NCBI RefSeq assembly: GCF_028502605.1
Contig: NC_079235.1
Location: forward strand, 930,001 to 994,000
Length of the DNA stretch: 64,000 nt
DNA from: Trichoderma breve
Taxonomy: Eukaryota; Ascomycota; Sordariomycetes; Hypocreales; Hypocreaceae
Reading direction: 5' to 3'
The notes under the pieces were generated by a model that saw only the letters and a list, made by a program, of their open reading frames with translations, was not told the DNA's origin and did no database searches. Numbering within the stretch: position 1 is the stretch's first letter; every line of letters begins with the position of its first letter. Shown here piece by piece: positions 24,361 to 35,216 of this stretch. The translations under genes were made by a program, and so were the position numbers.

Positions 24361-24379
24361 GGATGGATGGATGGATGGA
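24361..24379. repeat. GGAT microsatellite
   Basis: Nearly five perfect GGAT units, preceded by imperfect GGAT/GAGGAT units from about 24336. Confidence 0.9.
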
Positions 24380-27300
24380 GACTCTTTTTTGAATTGGAGA
24401 CAACCCGTACCGGGCTGTCCAGGAGCATTGATTGCCCACGCGGTATCCCCACCTATCCATTGGCCAGACCGGCGTACCCAAGTGCCATTTAGCTACCACC
24501 AGGCGAGCGACAGCCAGTGCCGCGGCGTGCTGCCGCCATCCATTAGCAGGCCATCTGGGATAGACTTATCCCTTCTGGACCTATCTGTGGTAATCCCGAC
24601 CCCCGTCAGGTTTGGCCGGGCCTGGGTGAGGCGTCGTCACTGGCTGGCTCGGAATGGGGATGTGGCTATGAAATCTAAGGATTTAGGCATTTGTGACAGG
24701 CTTCTCTCATGAACGTGATCAATTCTGCAACCAGCTTCTTGCGACTGTTGACTGCAGCGCCTCACCGCCAGCTCCCTTGGTGTTTGGGCAGCGGATGTGT
24801 GTATGCAGGCGGTCATAAAGAGCCTGCCTGCCTCGGACGGGACAGTACGCTACTGTACTCACCAAAAAAAACGAGGGGATGCCGTCTCTCTCTTGAGCGG
24901 CAGACACAAAATGGACCTACCAGAAGAGGGGTGGAGGGGTGGCCAGATCCCTTTTTGTCATATCACGAGAGGCAGCAAAGGTACATACGTGCAATGTGCA
25001 GATGCTTGGCACGACTCGATATACATATTCGGCAGAACGTGTATGAGCTGGACACCCTCATCAAGAGCTCTGCAGCGAACCTGTCCCCGATTCGGAGGAA
25101 TCCTCCTACCCCAGTGTACGGAGTACTATATCAACCAAAGACTCGGAACCTCGCATCCTTCAGGCATCGTGGTTCCTATTTTCCCACACAACGGAACCTC
25201 CTCAAGGCCGGCCGGTACGTCACGGAGGCGTGGAGACCGATGAAAAAGCCAGCCAGATTCATGGAGGGGGGTGTGCTCAAAGCTCTCACGCACACATGCC
25301 TACTTTTCTACCTCTCTCGTCCTCTCTGTGCTACTGGCGCTCGTTGATTCTCACTCGCTCACTCATTCACTCGTTCACACCTAGCGCGCACACACAGGTG
25401 TCCAGACGCACACACCAAGATACATATACCAGGGCCGGTTGCCCACCAGTCGTTTGCGGCGTCGCCCGTCATGCCGAAGCGAGCATGGATTGTACATCAA
25501 CTGCCATGATTCGGGTTTTTCCCCTGCCTGCACACGCCTCTCTCTCACCTGCTCACACTCCCAGCCCCAGTCACACTCCCATCACTTCACTTGCTCCTGG
25601 TCCGTCTCCTCAGCCCTACTTTGTATCTTGGGAGGTGGAGCAGCAGAGCTCGACCCAGTTTACATGTGTAAGAACTACGACTAGCATCCCATTGACAGCC
25701 TTGTTGTTCATCGTACATACTAGTAAGCGCGCCGCAGCAGGTGTTCATGTGGCCTGCCAGCTTTACATCTGCAAGAAACCCTTGTCTCTGAATTCCCATT
25801 TGTCTTTATCAGAGGCCACTGATTGTTCTTTACTCCTCTTCCAAACTTTAATAAGGCCACTCACGTCCCAAGTTTTGTCGTCACTATCACCAGTACATCT
25901 CTCATCACACGTTACCATTGGATGGTTTCTTCATTTGACTTTATTATATCTCTGCCCCCCACAACCATAACCAAACACAATCCAAGGAACTTTTGAAACA
26001 ATTCTTCAGCTATTGTTCGATAAGTCTCCTCTACGGACGCAGACTACCACTTTCTAAACTAAAGAGGCTGAATTAGCGAAGCAGCTAAAGCTCCAACGGG
26101 CCCTTTATATCACATTGATATCCCTTCTGTCAATTTTCTGTCAATATGAGAAGCCTCTCTGACAGAGCCATACATCAAGCCAAGTCACCAATGTCATGTC
26201 CATTGTCATCACGCGGACCAATAGAAGGGGACGTTCACATATACTTTGAGACCCTCACCCCCGGCATTATATCCTTCTCCAATAAGAAGTGCGCTCACGC
26301 GATGACACACGACTGTCCATTTCTAGCTGATTCCAACTGCTCACTTTGCAGTGCATGCGCCTACGCCGCTGCAAATGGCCAGCCGTGTTCTTGATTGGTG
26401 TCTTGCTAGGGCCGGTACTCCTACTGGAAGACTTGTTTCCCCCGAGCGAAAAAGCTCACCCATGGGGCGGTGCGTTTCTACTGCAGTACAATACCGAAAA
26501 GTCTTCTGGTAAAGGGTGCGGCTGAGGGGACCCCCTGGCAGGAGTGGTGTGAAAGAAAGCAAACTTGTCAACTTTGAAGATTAAAATCGCTGCCGAGGCA
26601 TGCGAACCCGGCTTTGTTCATGTTTTGTCCATGTTGAGCCCCCTATGCCAAGGGATTCCTAAAACACGAATGTGGACACCGGACTCAGAGGAATGCGCAA
26701 CAAACGAGAGTGATTTTGTCGGAGTACCCATATTAGGCTTGAACTTCTGGAAGCCGGGGGTCCTTGATTTCCACGTTGTCGTGTTTGTGTCCCTCCCGCT
26801 CGTCCGCCCTCTTTCCCTAGCGTTTGCGGTCTCTTCTTTCGGGATTTTTCTTTCCATCGGCTTTTTCTTTGTTTTTCTTAGCTGGGATACATGGAGCTCT
26901 TGGGCATGCAGAGAGCTTTGACGCAGCTTCTAGACTTGCGTGCGCCTTGCAAAAGGCACATTCTGGAGGGGTATACGATAAGGGATACAACAGATGCGGG
27001 ACCATGGCAGGCCCCCTAATTTTTTTTCATTATGTTTTTTTCCTGCCTTTTTTATCTGCAGTTCTTAATCACGAGGCCACGAGAAGTGGATGGGGTTGGA
27101 GGGTGGCATTCTGTCTGTCACTCTGTCATTCTGTCATTCCCATCCCATTGTTACCATACACATACAAAGGGATACAAGACGCACCAACCGGAGCATAATC
27201 TTTTGTTTTTTTTCTGTTACAAGTTTTTTTCCTCTTTTAATCTACTCATACAGCATGTTGGAGTTGAGGGTCTTGTCTTTACTAGTGTAACATAGAAATA

Positions 27301-29065
27301 CGCATTTATTACTCTAGAGTCGTCTACAGTACTGCTAACTCGAAGCCTAGTCTCTTTGACCCCATATTCCCCTTGCCATGCCTGCATTCAAGCTCCAGGT
27401 TTCGAAACAAGACCTCCTGATCTAGTCCAACCAGACAAAGACGCAATTGGATGCAGAAAACCCCATGTCCAAGCCGTGATAATGACGCCATGCCCAAAGT
27501 TCCCCAGCAACAAGATCTCCTCTTTCTCCAAACGTTTGTCCCCATCAACCCCATCCCCCCTTTTGACATTGACATTTTACGCAATTACTCCTAGCAATTT
27601 ACTCCTCCTGTTCTCTCCGTAACTCGACTTTCCATCCGAGGTGGAGAGGTTCGTTCCTCCATCGGCCCGTATCCAGCCGATCAAAAAATCCCCCCTCTCT
27701 CCTCTTCCCCTTGTGCCTTTTTGTAACCCATATTCAGACTAGAGGAGAAAACGGTTATGGATCTTAATCCCTGCCTCCCTTTTTTTTTCCTCCTCTTAGG
27801 CCGGAGCTGTCAAATTTGCCCCTCTTTCTTTTTTTTCTGTTAAAATACAGGTGCCTGGCCTGGCAAAAGATATATGGAGTTCGTTGGTGGGTATACGAGC
27901 AAACGAGTTAAAACTGCGGGCATTTGTGAGGGAGGGGCTGTTAATTTTTTCTGGTCGGCGACCTGAACCTGGGGAATTCCATCGTACCTATGGATGGTTA
28001 CATGTTTTGTAACAAAGAAAACATCCGTCGGATCGGATAAGCCCGGGCATGTTATTGTTTAATAATAAATTTTATTTTATTTTACTTTATTTTACATAGG
28101 GATCGACATTTGTTCGGGTTGACGGAAAGTTCGTTCTTATAAAGCAACAATTCGATATTACGGATTATACTCGTATATATAAACAGGGCACGCTAATTGG
28201 CAAAGTGCACGTGTAAGACAAGCTCAAAAAAGTGTATACCGAACTGGTGATACTTTTTGCCTTTTTTCCCCTTGCATTAGCTGCGGGACGGGAAACGGAA
28301 CGGGCGTGATTGATGATTTTGGACAAACTCAATCTACGAAACTTTTTTTTGTTCTTATGCTGAGCAATTGATGTTTGGTTGCGCTGACGCAAGTGCTTAC
28401 CGTTTGTTGACGGTTTGCGTTGAACTGACGTGTTGCTGTTGTACATTATGCAAGGAGGGTTGGGATGGGGTGAATACGGCTTCAAACCCAATGAAAAGTA
28501 GCTGTTGATTAAGCAGGGCGAAGTTTCGAAGATCCCTTTCAAAGACGCTGGCTAAGATGCTGCAAAGCAGTGGCAATGGCTTATACACGCCTCAGTCTAC
28601 CATGGTCACACCTACATCAATGCACAGCGGAACACAAAAAGAGTAATCGTGACAAGCCAGTCTCTTTTTCAATTGAAATGCAAAGGTATCTAAAAGCTTT
28701 TTGGTTCATGTCTCATCCCAAGAGAGCCCAATCGTGGCATATCCAAAAAAGCGTTCGCCACAGTCATGGCGCCAAAAGAGCCCATGCTGCATCCATACGC
28801 CCATCTGATGCGTCGACATTGCCGTCGTCAAACATCAGCCCGCTCATCCAGAGCGTAGAAGTGAAGCCATCAAAAAAACACCGGGTATCGACCCAACTCA
28901 TTTGTCATCTATTCACATAGCAATCCACCAGTTGAAAAAACACCAAACGTCCTTCCCCGTAGAAGAATTTGTAAGAGTAAAGAATGGAAGAATTGAATGT
29001 TGTGAAGAAAAAAGTTCATAGAGCTTTTGGCCCCAGGAAATAGAAGTGAAAAAGAAGTTGCGCGT

Positions 29066-29566
29066 CTAGAAGACGAGGGCAAAGACGGCAGCCAGGGCAA
29101 CGGCAATGACGCCAGACTGAGCCATCTCCTTGGTAGCACCGCTGGTGGGCACGGTAGGGGGAGCGCTTCCAGTGCCGGCAGGACCGCTGGCGGCAGGACC
29201 AGTAGGCTGGACACCAGTGCCAGAGGGAATAGTGACAATGGTAGTGGGAGCACCGGTGCCGACGGGGTTGGTGCCAGCAGCAGTGGCAGTGGTGGAGTTG
29301 GAGACGGGCCAGTAGTGAGAAGTCGGGGCGGCAGAGGAGGTCTCGGCAGCAGAGGTGGTGATCTCAACAGCGGAAGTGGCCTCGGTGGTGGAAGCAGCCT
29401 CAGAGGTGGTCACAGGGACGGTGGGAGTGCGGTAAGGGCAGTTTGTGACGGTCTCGGGGCACTGAGTGATGGTGTAGGTCTTGGTGGTGGTAGCAGTCAG
29501 AGTCGAGGTGCTATCAGCAGCGACAACGGCAGCGCCGGCAGCAATGAGGAGAGTGGAGAACTGCAT
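29066..29566 (-). CDS. Small GPI-anchored Ser/Thr-rich cell-wall or membrane protein
   Basis: A single exon of 166 residues. The start at 29566 gives a clean signal peptide, MQFSTLLIAAGAAVVAA; an in-frame Met 29 codons upstream would bury it. The mature part is dominated by Ser, Thr, Ala and Pro, a likely O-mannosylation substrate. It has a short motif TITQCPETVTNCP (about 33-45) with two cysteines and one N-glycosylation sequon (NST). The C-terminus is small residues SGATKE then a hydrophobic tail, SGVIAVALAAVFALVF, as expected for GPI attachment and loss of the tail. Layout and the TIT-C-P motif recall the clock-controlled CCG-6 family of fungal GPI proteins, but I cannot confirm orthology. 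Gpi13 in this window acts on the anchor this class receives. Confidence 0.8.
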   Translation of the reverse strand: MQFSTLLIAAGAAVVAADSTSTLTATTTKTYTITQCPETVTNCPYRTPTVPVTTSEAASTTEATSAVEITTSAAETSSAAPTSHYWPVSNSTTATAAGTNPVGTGAPTTIVTIPSGTGVQPTGPAASGPAGTGSAPPTVPTSGATKEMAQSGVIAVALAAVFALVF

Positions 29567-31906
29567 TTTGATTGTTGTTGGGAATTGAGTCGTTGACTTG
29601 AATTCGGATCTGGTTTGTTTGTTGCTTGAAAGAGAGCAGTGGGCAAGAAGCACCAGGCTAGTTATGCGTATAGCAGTTTAGAGAGAGTGTGTATAGTAGC
29701 AATGTCGTCAAGACAGCTCAGAGAGTGATTGAAAGAGTGTGGTGAGTGATGAGAAAGAGAACGAAAACAAGAGCTGAGGGGGCCCGTTTCCCTTTTGTCT
29801 TGATTGTCTGCCGGTGGGAAATCTCTGACAGTTCCACCAGGCAGCGGCCACGTAGGATGGCAATGGATCCCAACGGAGCCTGGGCGCGACCGGTCAACCT
29901 AGCATTGCTAGCATGGCGCAGACCATTGAGCGGCTTGTGGACTGGCTCTGTGAGCTGGCGGGCTGGCGCATCCAGGCACCTGTTGTGATTGGACACTACC
30001 ACGCAACAAAGACCCGATGGTGGACCTGAGCCAGCATCTCACTGGCCATCTCGCGGTACCTTGCATAAATGGCCTCTCGGAAGCGCATCCTAGATCCATT
30101 GACCCTCCTTTCCGTTGAGCTATTCTTGCATCCGGGAGCCGGGATTGGCCATGTGCTGTGGTCGATATGCTTCTTCGGCAGCGCTGCTGGATGCAACCTC
30201 AGCAGCTATTGATTGGCAGAAGCTGACGACAGCAGGAAAAAAACTTTTTCAATTCTCGCCATCTCACTCGAGGCTTTTCTTTTCTCCCATCCATGCTCGA
30301 GCTGGACACTGTGTATGCAGCATGTATGTACGCCGCCGGTCGCACATAATCCCTCACCCACTTCCACTTCCACTTGGACCTTGTGCCTGTGCTTTTGCCT
30401 GTGCTCGCTCTCCGGTTGAAATTGAAATTGGCTCTAGGCCGGTAGCCGTGGCCGGGTATGTCGTGCGCGTTTCAAGGCCGCTGTGTCAGCGCCAGCGCAG
30501 CGTATTAAGGGAGGGCGAGCTCATTTCGTTCCAGGTCCCCTATCTCAAGCTTTGGTCGACCCCCGGCTCCAGGTCCAGGTCCAGGCCATTGCGCGCGCTT
30601 CCAGCCCAAACAACGGGCAGCGCCAAAACAAACAGAAGAGGCCAGGGCGAAATTGGGCGTTTCCAGGCTCTTCTCTCCCCACTGGCAATTTGGCAAACTG
30701 CTTCCCTCGCTCGCCGAGGAGAGACGCTACCGTGCTGTGAGACGCTCGATGCCCCTTGTTAATACTGTGTCGGCCGATTAGCTCGTTGGTTGCAGCAGTT
30801 CTGTTGGGCTGACTCACGAGATGGGCCAGCTTGACTCGTCCATCAAGATCCTGCCAAGGCAGAGAACTTTGGGTCTCCCATGTGGCACCATGTGGCAGCG
30901 TGCATTCAGACGCCACACTAGTATTGGGAGGTTTTTTTTTTTTCTTTTTTTTTTTTCTTCGTGGTGGAGTGAGGCCTTGTTCAAACCGGTTTGTGAGTGG
31001 CGGCGCGATATTTCTCGCGTGCTCCATATTATCGCAGCTGGAGAATAAAAGGCCGAAAGCCCGACAATGGCTTAGTCACAGGTTTATTTTCAGCGACCAT
31101 TTGGTGCCTGAGGCACGAATGAGTTTACCATTATCGTGTGTGGTATGACTAAGGCGTTCTATTTTGCTTCCACGGGAGGATATACGATGCTGAAAGCCAA
31201 TAAAAAGGAAGATGCTCGGATGAGTGTCCGTGCTGTGTTGGTTGTGAATGCTGCTTTCTGCTTTCTTACATCCGATTCTTTGTTGAGCACAGAAAGGATC
31301 GGCAATCTTTCAGCTTCGGCTCAGCCGGTATACGGGGATTGGATTCGCCCTGCTGTTGCTTGTAATTGCCGTGATAGCTACACAATTGAATCAAGCTCTT
31401 TTCTTCTTAGCTCAGATGCTTCCATCAGCAGCTAATCATGCCTGCTTCTCGCCACGGCAGACCAACTAACCCCCAAAACAGGGTCTGTAGATGCTCATCG
31501 CAGCTGAAAGACATGCCCCGATCCATCTAGCACGGCTGTCACCCTGCTTACTTAGCCGGCGATACGAAGCCCCAAATGAAGCTGCAATTTACAGGTCCCT
31601 TGCACGCAAATTAAGGCCCGTCTTAGCGTTGCCCATCACAGTTTCCCACTGAAGCGACCCCTTTTTGCCCGCTATAGCGCTCGATCCAGGCACTACGGAG
31701 CACTACTTACTGGAACCCCGCCCCCCACAGCTTGGACCATCTCCCGGGTAGAGGCAAACAGCTCAATGCATCGCTGACACTTGGACGCAACATCGTGATT
31801 CGGAATCCAGAGCATTCAAGATTAGCGATCGCTTAACCTTCTGTGTAGCTGCTTCTGTGTGTTTTCTGTCTTTTGTCTTTTACTCAGCATAGCATAGCAT
31901 AGCACC
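29567..31906. other. Divergent intergenic region between the GPI-protein gene and the SH3BGR-like gene
   Basis: 2.3 kb shared by two divergently read genes. Open frames inside (for example 30115-30762) have no recognisable content. Poly-T runs lie at 30932-30960 on the plus strand. Just before the SH3BGR-like start is an (ATAGC)3 array (about 31886-31902). Promoters of both genes must lie here, but I saw no clear regulatory motif. Confidence 0.5.
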
Positions 31907-34103
31907 ATGGCGTCCTACTCGACCGATCCCGCGCTGTACATCTACACGTCGTTGACGGCCGGCTCTTCACACATTGTCACCGCGACATCGCGCCTCGAGA
32001 CAATCCTGCGAGCCAACCGTGTTCCTTTCAAGGCCATCGACATTTCTACCGATGACAAGGCTCGCATGCTTTGGGGCCGTCGTGCCGGCAAGGACGAGAA
32101 CGGCCGGGCGAGGAAGTTTCCTGCGCTGGTGCAAGAGGGGCTTGTTTTAGGGGTAAGGTGGCCTTTTTTTGGGTTGCGGCTTACAGCTCACTCAACGTGA
32201 TATCGGGGACATTTCAGCTGACCGTAGAGGATAGGATATTGTCGAAATCGAAGAGTGGAACGAGTATGGCGAGCTCAAGCAGCACATCAAGATCTACTAC
32301 GACGAATTCACCATTCCCGATATCGACCACAAGTATCCCGAGCCGGTCAAGAAGAAGAAGACAGTCAAGAAGTCTGCCGCTGCCGCCGCCAAAGCTGCCG
32401 CCGGTGTAGCCTCTGGTGAAGCTGTGCCTGCTGTTGCCACCGATGCGGCCGTTCCTCCGCCTCCCCCTGGCCCAGTCCCTGAGCCCAAGGTTGGCGGTGG
32501 CCCAACCCCAAGGGCCAGCATAGATACGGTGCGCTCTGTGCAATCTGTGCAGTCCGTGCAATCCATTGCAGATGAAGCAGCAAAGAAGGCTAAGGAGCTT
32601 CGTCTGAACGCCTTGCGAGAGAAGGTGCACGGAAAGAAGAAGGAAGAGCCCAAGGCCGAGCCGAAGGAGGAGCCAAAGGAGGAGCCAAAGGAGAAGACGG
32701 AAGAGGCTGAGACGGTCAAGGAGAAGACAGAAGAACCAGCCAAGACCGAAGAACTGAAAGCAGAGGAGCCCGTCAAGGTTGAGGAAGCAAAGGCGGAGGA
32801 GCCCAAGACGGCAGAGCCAGAGGCCGAGAAGCACCAAGACAAGAAGGAGGAAGAGGAGGCTGAAGCTAAGCAAGATGACAGCCTGAAGGAAAAGCCTGTG
32901 GAGGAAGAGCACGAGGAGGTTAAGCCCGACGCAAAGGAGGCACAGGACAAATCTGATGAACAAGATGGCAAATCTGAACACGAGGAACATGAAGAACTTG
33001 AAGAAGTCAAGGAGGAAGAGGAAGAGGAAAGTGCCAATGACCACGATAACGATAACGACGACGACGATGATGTTGATGAGAAGAAGGAGGCCGAGGAGGA
33101 CAAGGAAGAGGAGAATGAAAAGGCCGAGCACACCGCAGAGGGAGAAGCCGTCACATCACAGCCTGCCGCTGAGCCCGCCCCAGACGCCACGGCCAAGACA
33201 GACGAGAAAGACGAGAAAGCCAAGAAGTCGTCCAGCGCCGAAAAGGGCAAAAAAAAAACTTCTTTTTCTTCTTCTGCTTCTAAAGACGCCAAGCCCGGAG
33301 ACAAGGACAAGGCGAAGCCTGCATCCAAAACGTCAACGTCAACTCTCTCTTCGTCTGCGAGAAAACCTGCCGCGTCTCCATCCTCGGCCAAGAAGCCCGC
33401 CTCCTCTATCTCCTCCTCCACTTCCACCAGAAAACCTTCCGCGACGCAGTCCTCTTCGACGAGGAAGGTATCTTCTTCTACATCCGCAACCTCTTCCTCA
33501 GCAGCTAGATCTTCTTCAAGTACAAGAACGTCTTCAACGGCGAGATCGACTTCCACAACGAGAGCAACTTCAACTTCAGCAGCAAGATCCACTTCAACAA
33601 CAAGAACTTCTTCCACAGCGAGATCTACCTCTACGACAAGAACACCGTCAGTCGCAAGATCAACATCAACAACAAGAACGCCTTCAGCGGCGAGGTCCAC
33701 ATCAACAACAAGAACTCCAGTAGCAAGATCGTCTTCAGTAGCAGTAAGGTCTTCATCAACGGCGAGATCCACGTCAACAACTAGATCTACGTCAACAGCC
33801 AGATCGTCTTCAACAACGAGAAAGGTTTCTTCTTCCGCCGCAGCGCCGTCTTCGCCTTCATTAACACGAAAACCTACTACTTCTTCCACTCGGTCCTCGT
33901 CTACAGCTAGAAAACCATCAGCAACCTCCTCGTCCTCAACTACATCCTCATCGACCAAGAAACCTTCATCTTCTACGACTTCGCTAGCCTCAAGACCGAA
34001 AGAGCAGAGTACCAAAGATAAGGATAAGGACAAGGAGAGTACCGGTAAGTCAGATAAGACAGCAACATCGTCAGATCAACCAGCTACTCCAACGGCGGAT
34101 TAA
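31907..34103 (+). CDS. SH3BGR-like (thioredoxin-fold) protein with Glu/Lys-rich and Ser/Thr/Arg-repeat tail
   Basis: Two exons, 31907-32152 and 32235-34103 (intron 82 bp, donor GTAAGG, acceptor GATAG), give 704 residues. Residues about 8-115 match the SH3-binding glutamic-acid-rich protein fold: LYIYTSLTAGS, then ALDIST-like DISTDDKARMLW, RKFPALVQEGLVLG, and exon 2 DIVEIEEWNEYGELKQ. It resembles glutaredoxin but lacks a CxxC site, so redox catalysis is unlikely. A Pro patch (PPPPPGPVPEP) follows, then a Lys/Glu-rich stretch (about 210-400) and a Ser/Thr/Arg/Lys-rich tail in which ARSTSTTR-like octapeptides recur. The tail is probably disordered and phosphorylated; function is unknown. Animal SH3BGR proteins are about 100-240 residues, so the tail is unusually long. 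The in-frame joint needs the GATAG acceptor, because the nearer TTTCAG gives a wrong frame. Confidence 0.75.
33480..33830 (+). repeat. Coding low-complexity repeat (ARSTSTTR-type octapeptides)
   Basis: Within the SH3BGR-like gene, 24-bp-type units with triplets AGA/TCC/ACA/TCA/ACA recur many times and encode Ser-Thr-Arg repeats. The units are diverged at the DNA level. Confidence 0.75.
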
Positions 34104-34746
34104 GAGTTGTTGTCTCTATCTTTTTCCTATGTCATGAAACTTGCAATGTGTGCCACAGTCACCACAAATTCTTTCCTAAATTTTCATATCATGCTATGTG
34201 TAATGGTCCCTGTGCTACGAAGGGAAGGGGGAGCATATCTGTGTAATATGCTCATGCTGTACGATATCCCGGGCGTGGCCTGATTTAATACTTTCTTGAT
34301 CATTTCAGATTTTTGGGGGATGGATTGATCTTCAAGACGGAAGATTATTTTCTTTACTTTTTCCTTCTCTATTCTTGTAATTTTCTAGCATTCTCAAAAA
34401 TGCAGTAATTTTTTCGGGCCAGATTTTTATTTTCCATTGCATGTGACAACGTGATGTTGATTGGGAGGTGTGCGTTCTGAGAGCTGGATTTATGATGTTG
34501 CAGATTGAAATGATGACTGACTGCACTTAATTCGAATACTAATGCCATCTATTATACATGAAACCAATAGTTGAACCTGTTACATACCTGTCTAAGGCTG
34601 ATATTTGGTGCCTGGACGTAGGATCACTGTATCGACTGCGATGATACATGTGCTGTTATAAGTTACCTACCAAGGTAAATCAACATGAAGTGAGCGTGGT
34701 TGTAGAAAACAACAGCGTTCGCTGCCTTGTATGGCGGGTTTCCTTT

Positions 34747-34779
34747 TTCACAGCATCTTTAACCTCACCCGAGTGCTGG
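34747..34779 (-). repeat. Dispersed hairpin repeat, copy 10
   Basis: Read on the minus strand: CCAGCACTCGGGTGAGG then TTAAAGATGCTGTGAA, with CATGATTGGGAG about 25 bp upstream, as in copy 3. Both arms are intact. Confidence 0.85.
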
Positions 34780-34897
34780 AGAACTAAAGCACATTATTTA
34801 TATCTCCCAATCATGAAAGGGTATTAGCTGTCCAAGACAGCTTTGGAGAATTTTCACCATAATTAAACGACGTGCCAAGTGTCTCACTGAGTTAGTT

Positions 34898-34930
34898 TTC
34901 ACAGCATTTTTAACCTCACCCGAGTGCTAG
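34898..34930 (-). repeat. Dispersed hairpin repeat, copy 11
   Basis: Read on the minus strand: CTAGCACTCGGGTGAGG then TTAAAAATGCTGTGAA, preceded by ATGACTGGGGTTT as in copy 6. Confidence 0.85.
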
Positions 34931-35216
34931 AAACCCCAGTCATATTCGATGCCAGAATGAGATCGAAGACATATCTGTAGTCGTAATTTATAAGGATAAG
35001 ACAAATTCATCTTATACAAATTCTATCCTTTGTTCGGAATGTCTATGCTGGGGGTTCACAGCTCATCGCATGCGATACCCAATCAATTTATTCTAAATCC
35101 TTTCCCAATTCCGCCCATCATAACCAACAATTGCTAGCATAGTCATCCCACAATTCATTGCCGAGATACAAGCTTTTCTTCATAGCGACATAGGTATATC
35201 TAAGTCTTCACCAAGT

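Larger units (their letters stand above)
23301..29065. other. Gene desert, right part, with promoter-like and leader-like tracts
   Basis: Still no supportable gene. The texture differs from the left part. There are long plus-strand pyrimidine tracts near 23420-23470, 25290-25400, 25500-25600 and 27650-27720, a (CTGACTT)x3 array at 23397-23418, GGAT repeats at 24361-24379, CTGTCATT-like repeats near 27111-27140 and an AT-rich run of TTTTATTTTA type at 28066-28100. Such tracts are common in fungal promoters and long 5' leaders, so an unannotated non-coding transcript is possible. That is inference only. The last few hundred bases hold the 3' flank of the GPI-protein gene. Confidence 0.45.
34104..35216. 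other. Convergent intergenic region with two hairpin repeats
   Basis: 1.1 kb between the 3' ends of the SH3BGR-like gene (+) and the alpha-galactosidase gene (-). No gene is visible. It holds two copies of the same short element seen at 10 kb, both on the minus strand. Confidence 0.7.

Noticed and set aside
24709..25347. 212-codon open frame in the desert
   Set aside because: No motif, odd composition rich in Arg/Pro/Cys, no extension by splicing, and other frames in the same place are equally open.
25230..25970. 246-codon open frame in the desert
   Set aside because: It is carried by C/T-rich tracts that lack stops; the Ser/Thr/His/Leu-rich product reads as translated leader sequence.
15123..29065. 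RIP-degraded transposon region
   Set aside because: CpG and CpA are still common, AT content is not extreme, and no terminal repeats or reverse-transcriptase or transposase remnants were seen.
30115..30762. 215-codon open frame between the GPI-protein and SH3BGR-like genes
   Set aside because: No family features, no convincing start context, and it overlaps divergent promoter space.
32297..34033. Long antisense open frame (about 578 codons) opposite the SH3BGR-like gene
   Set aside because: It arises from the repetitive Glu/Lys and Ser/Thr/Arg codons of the sense strand. Its product is a low-complexity Val/Asp/Glu and Ser string, and the sense strand has a family domain and good splice sites.
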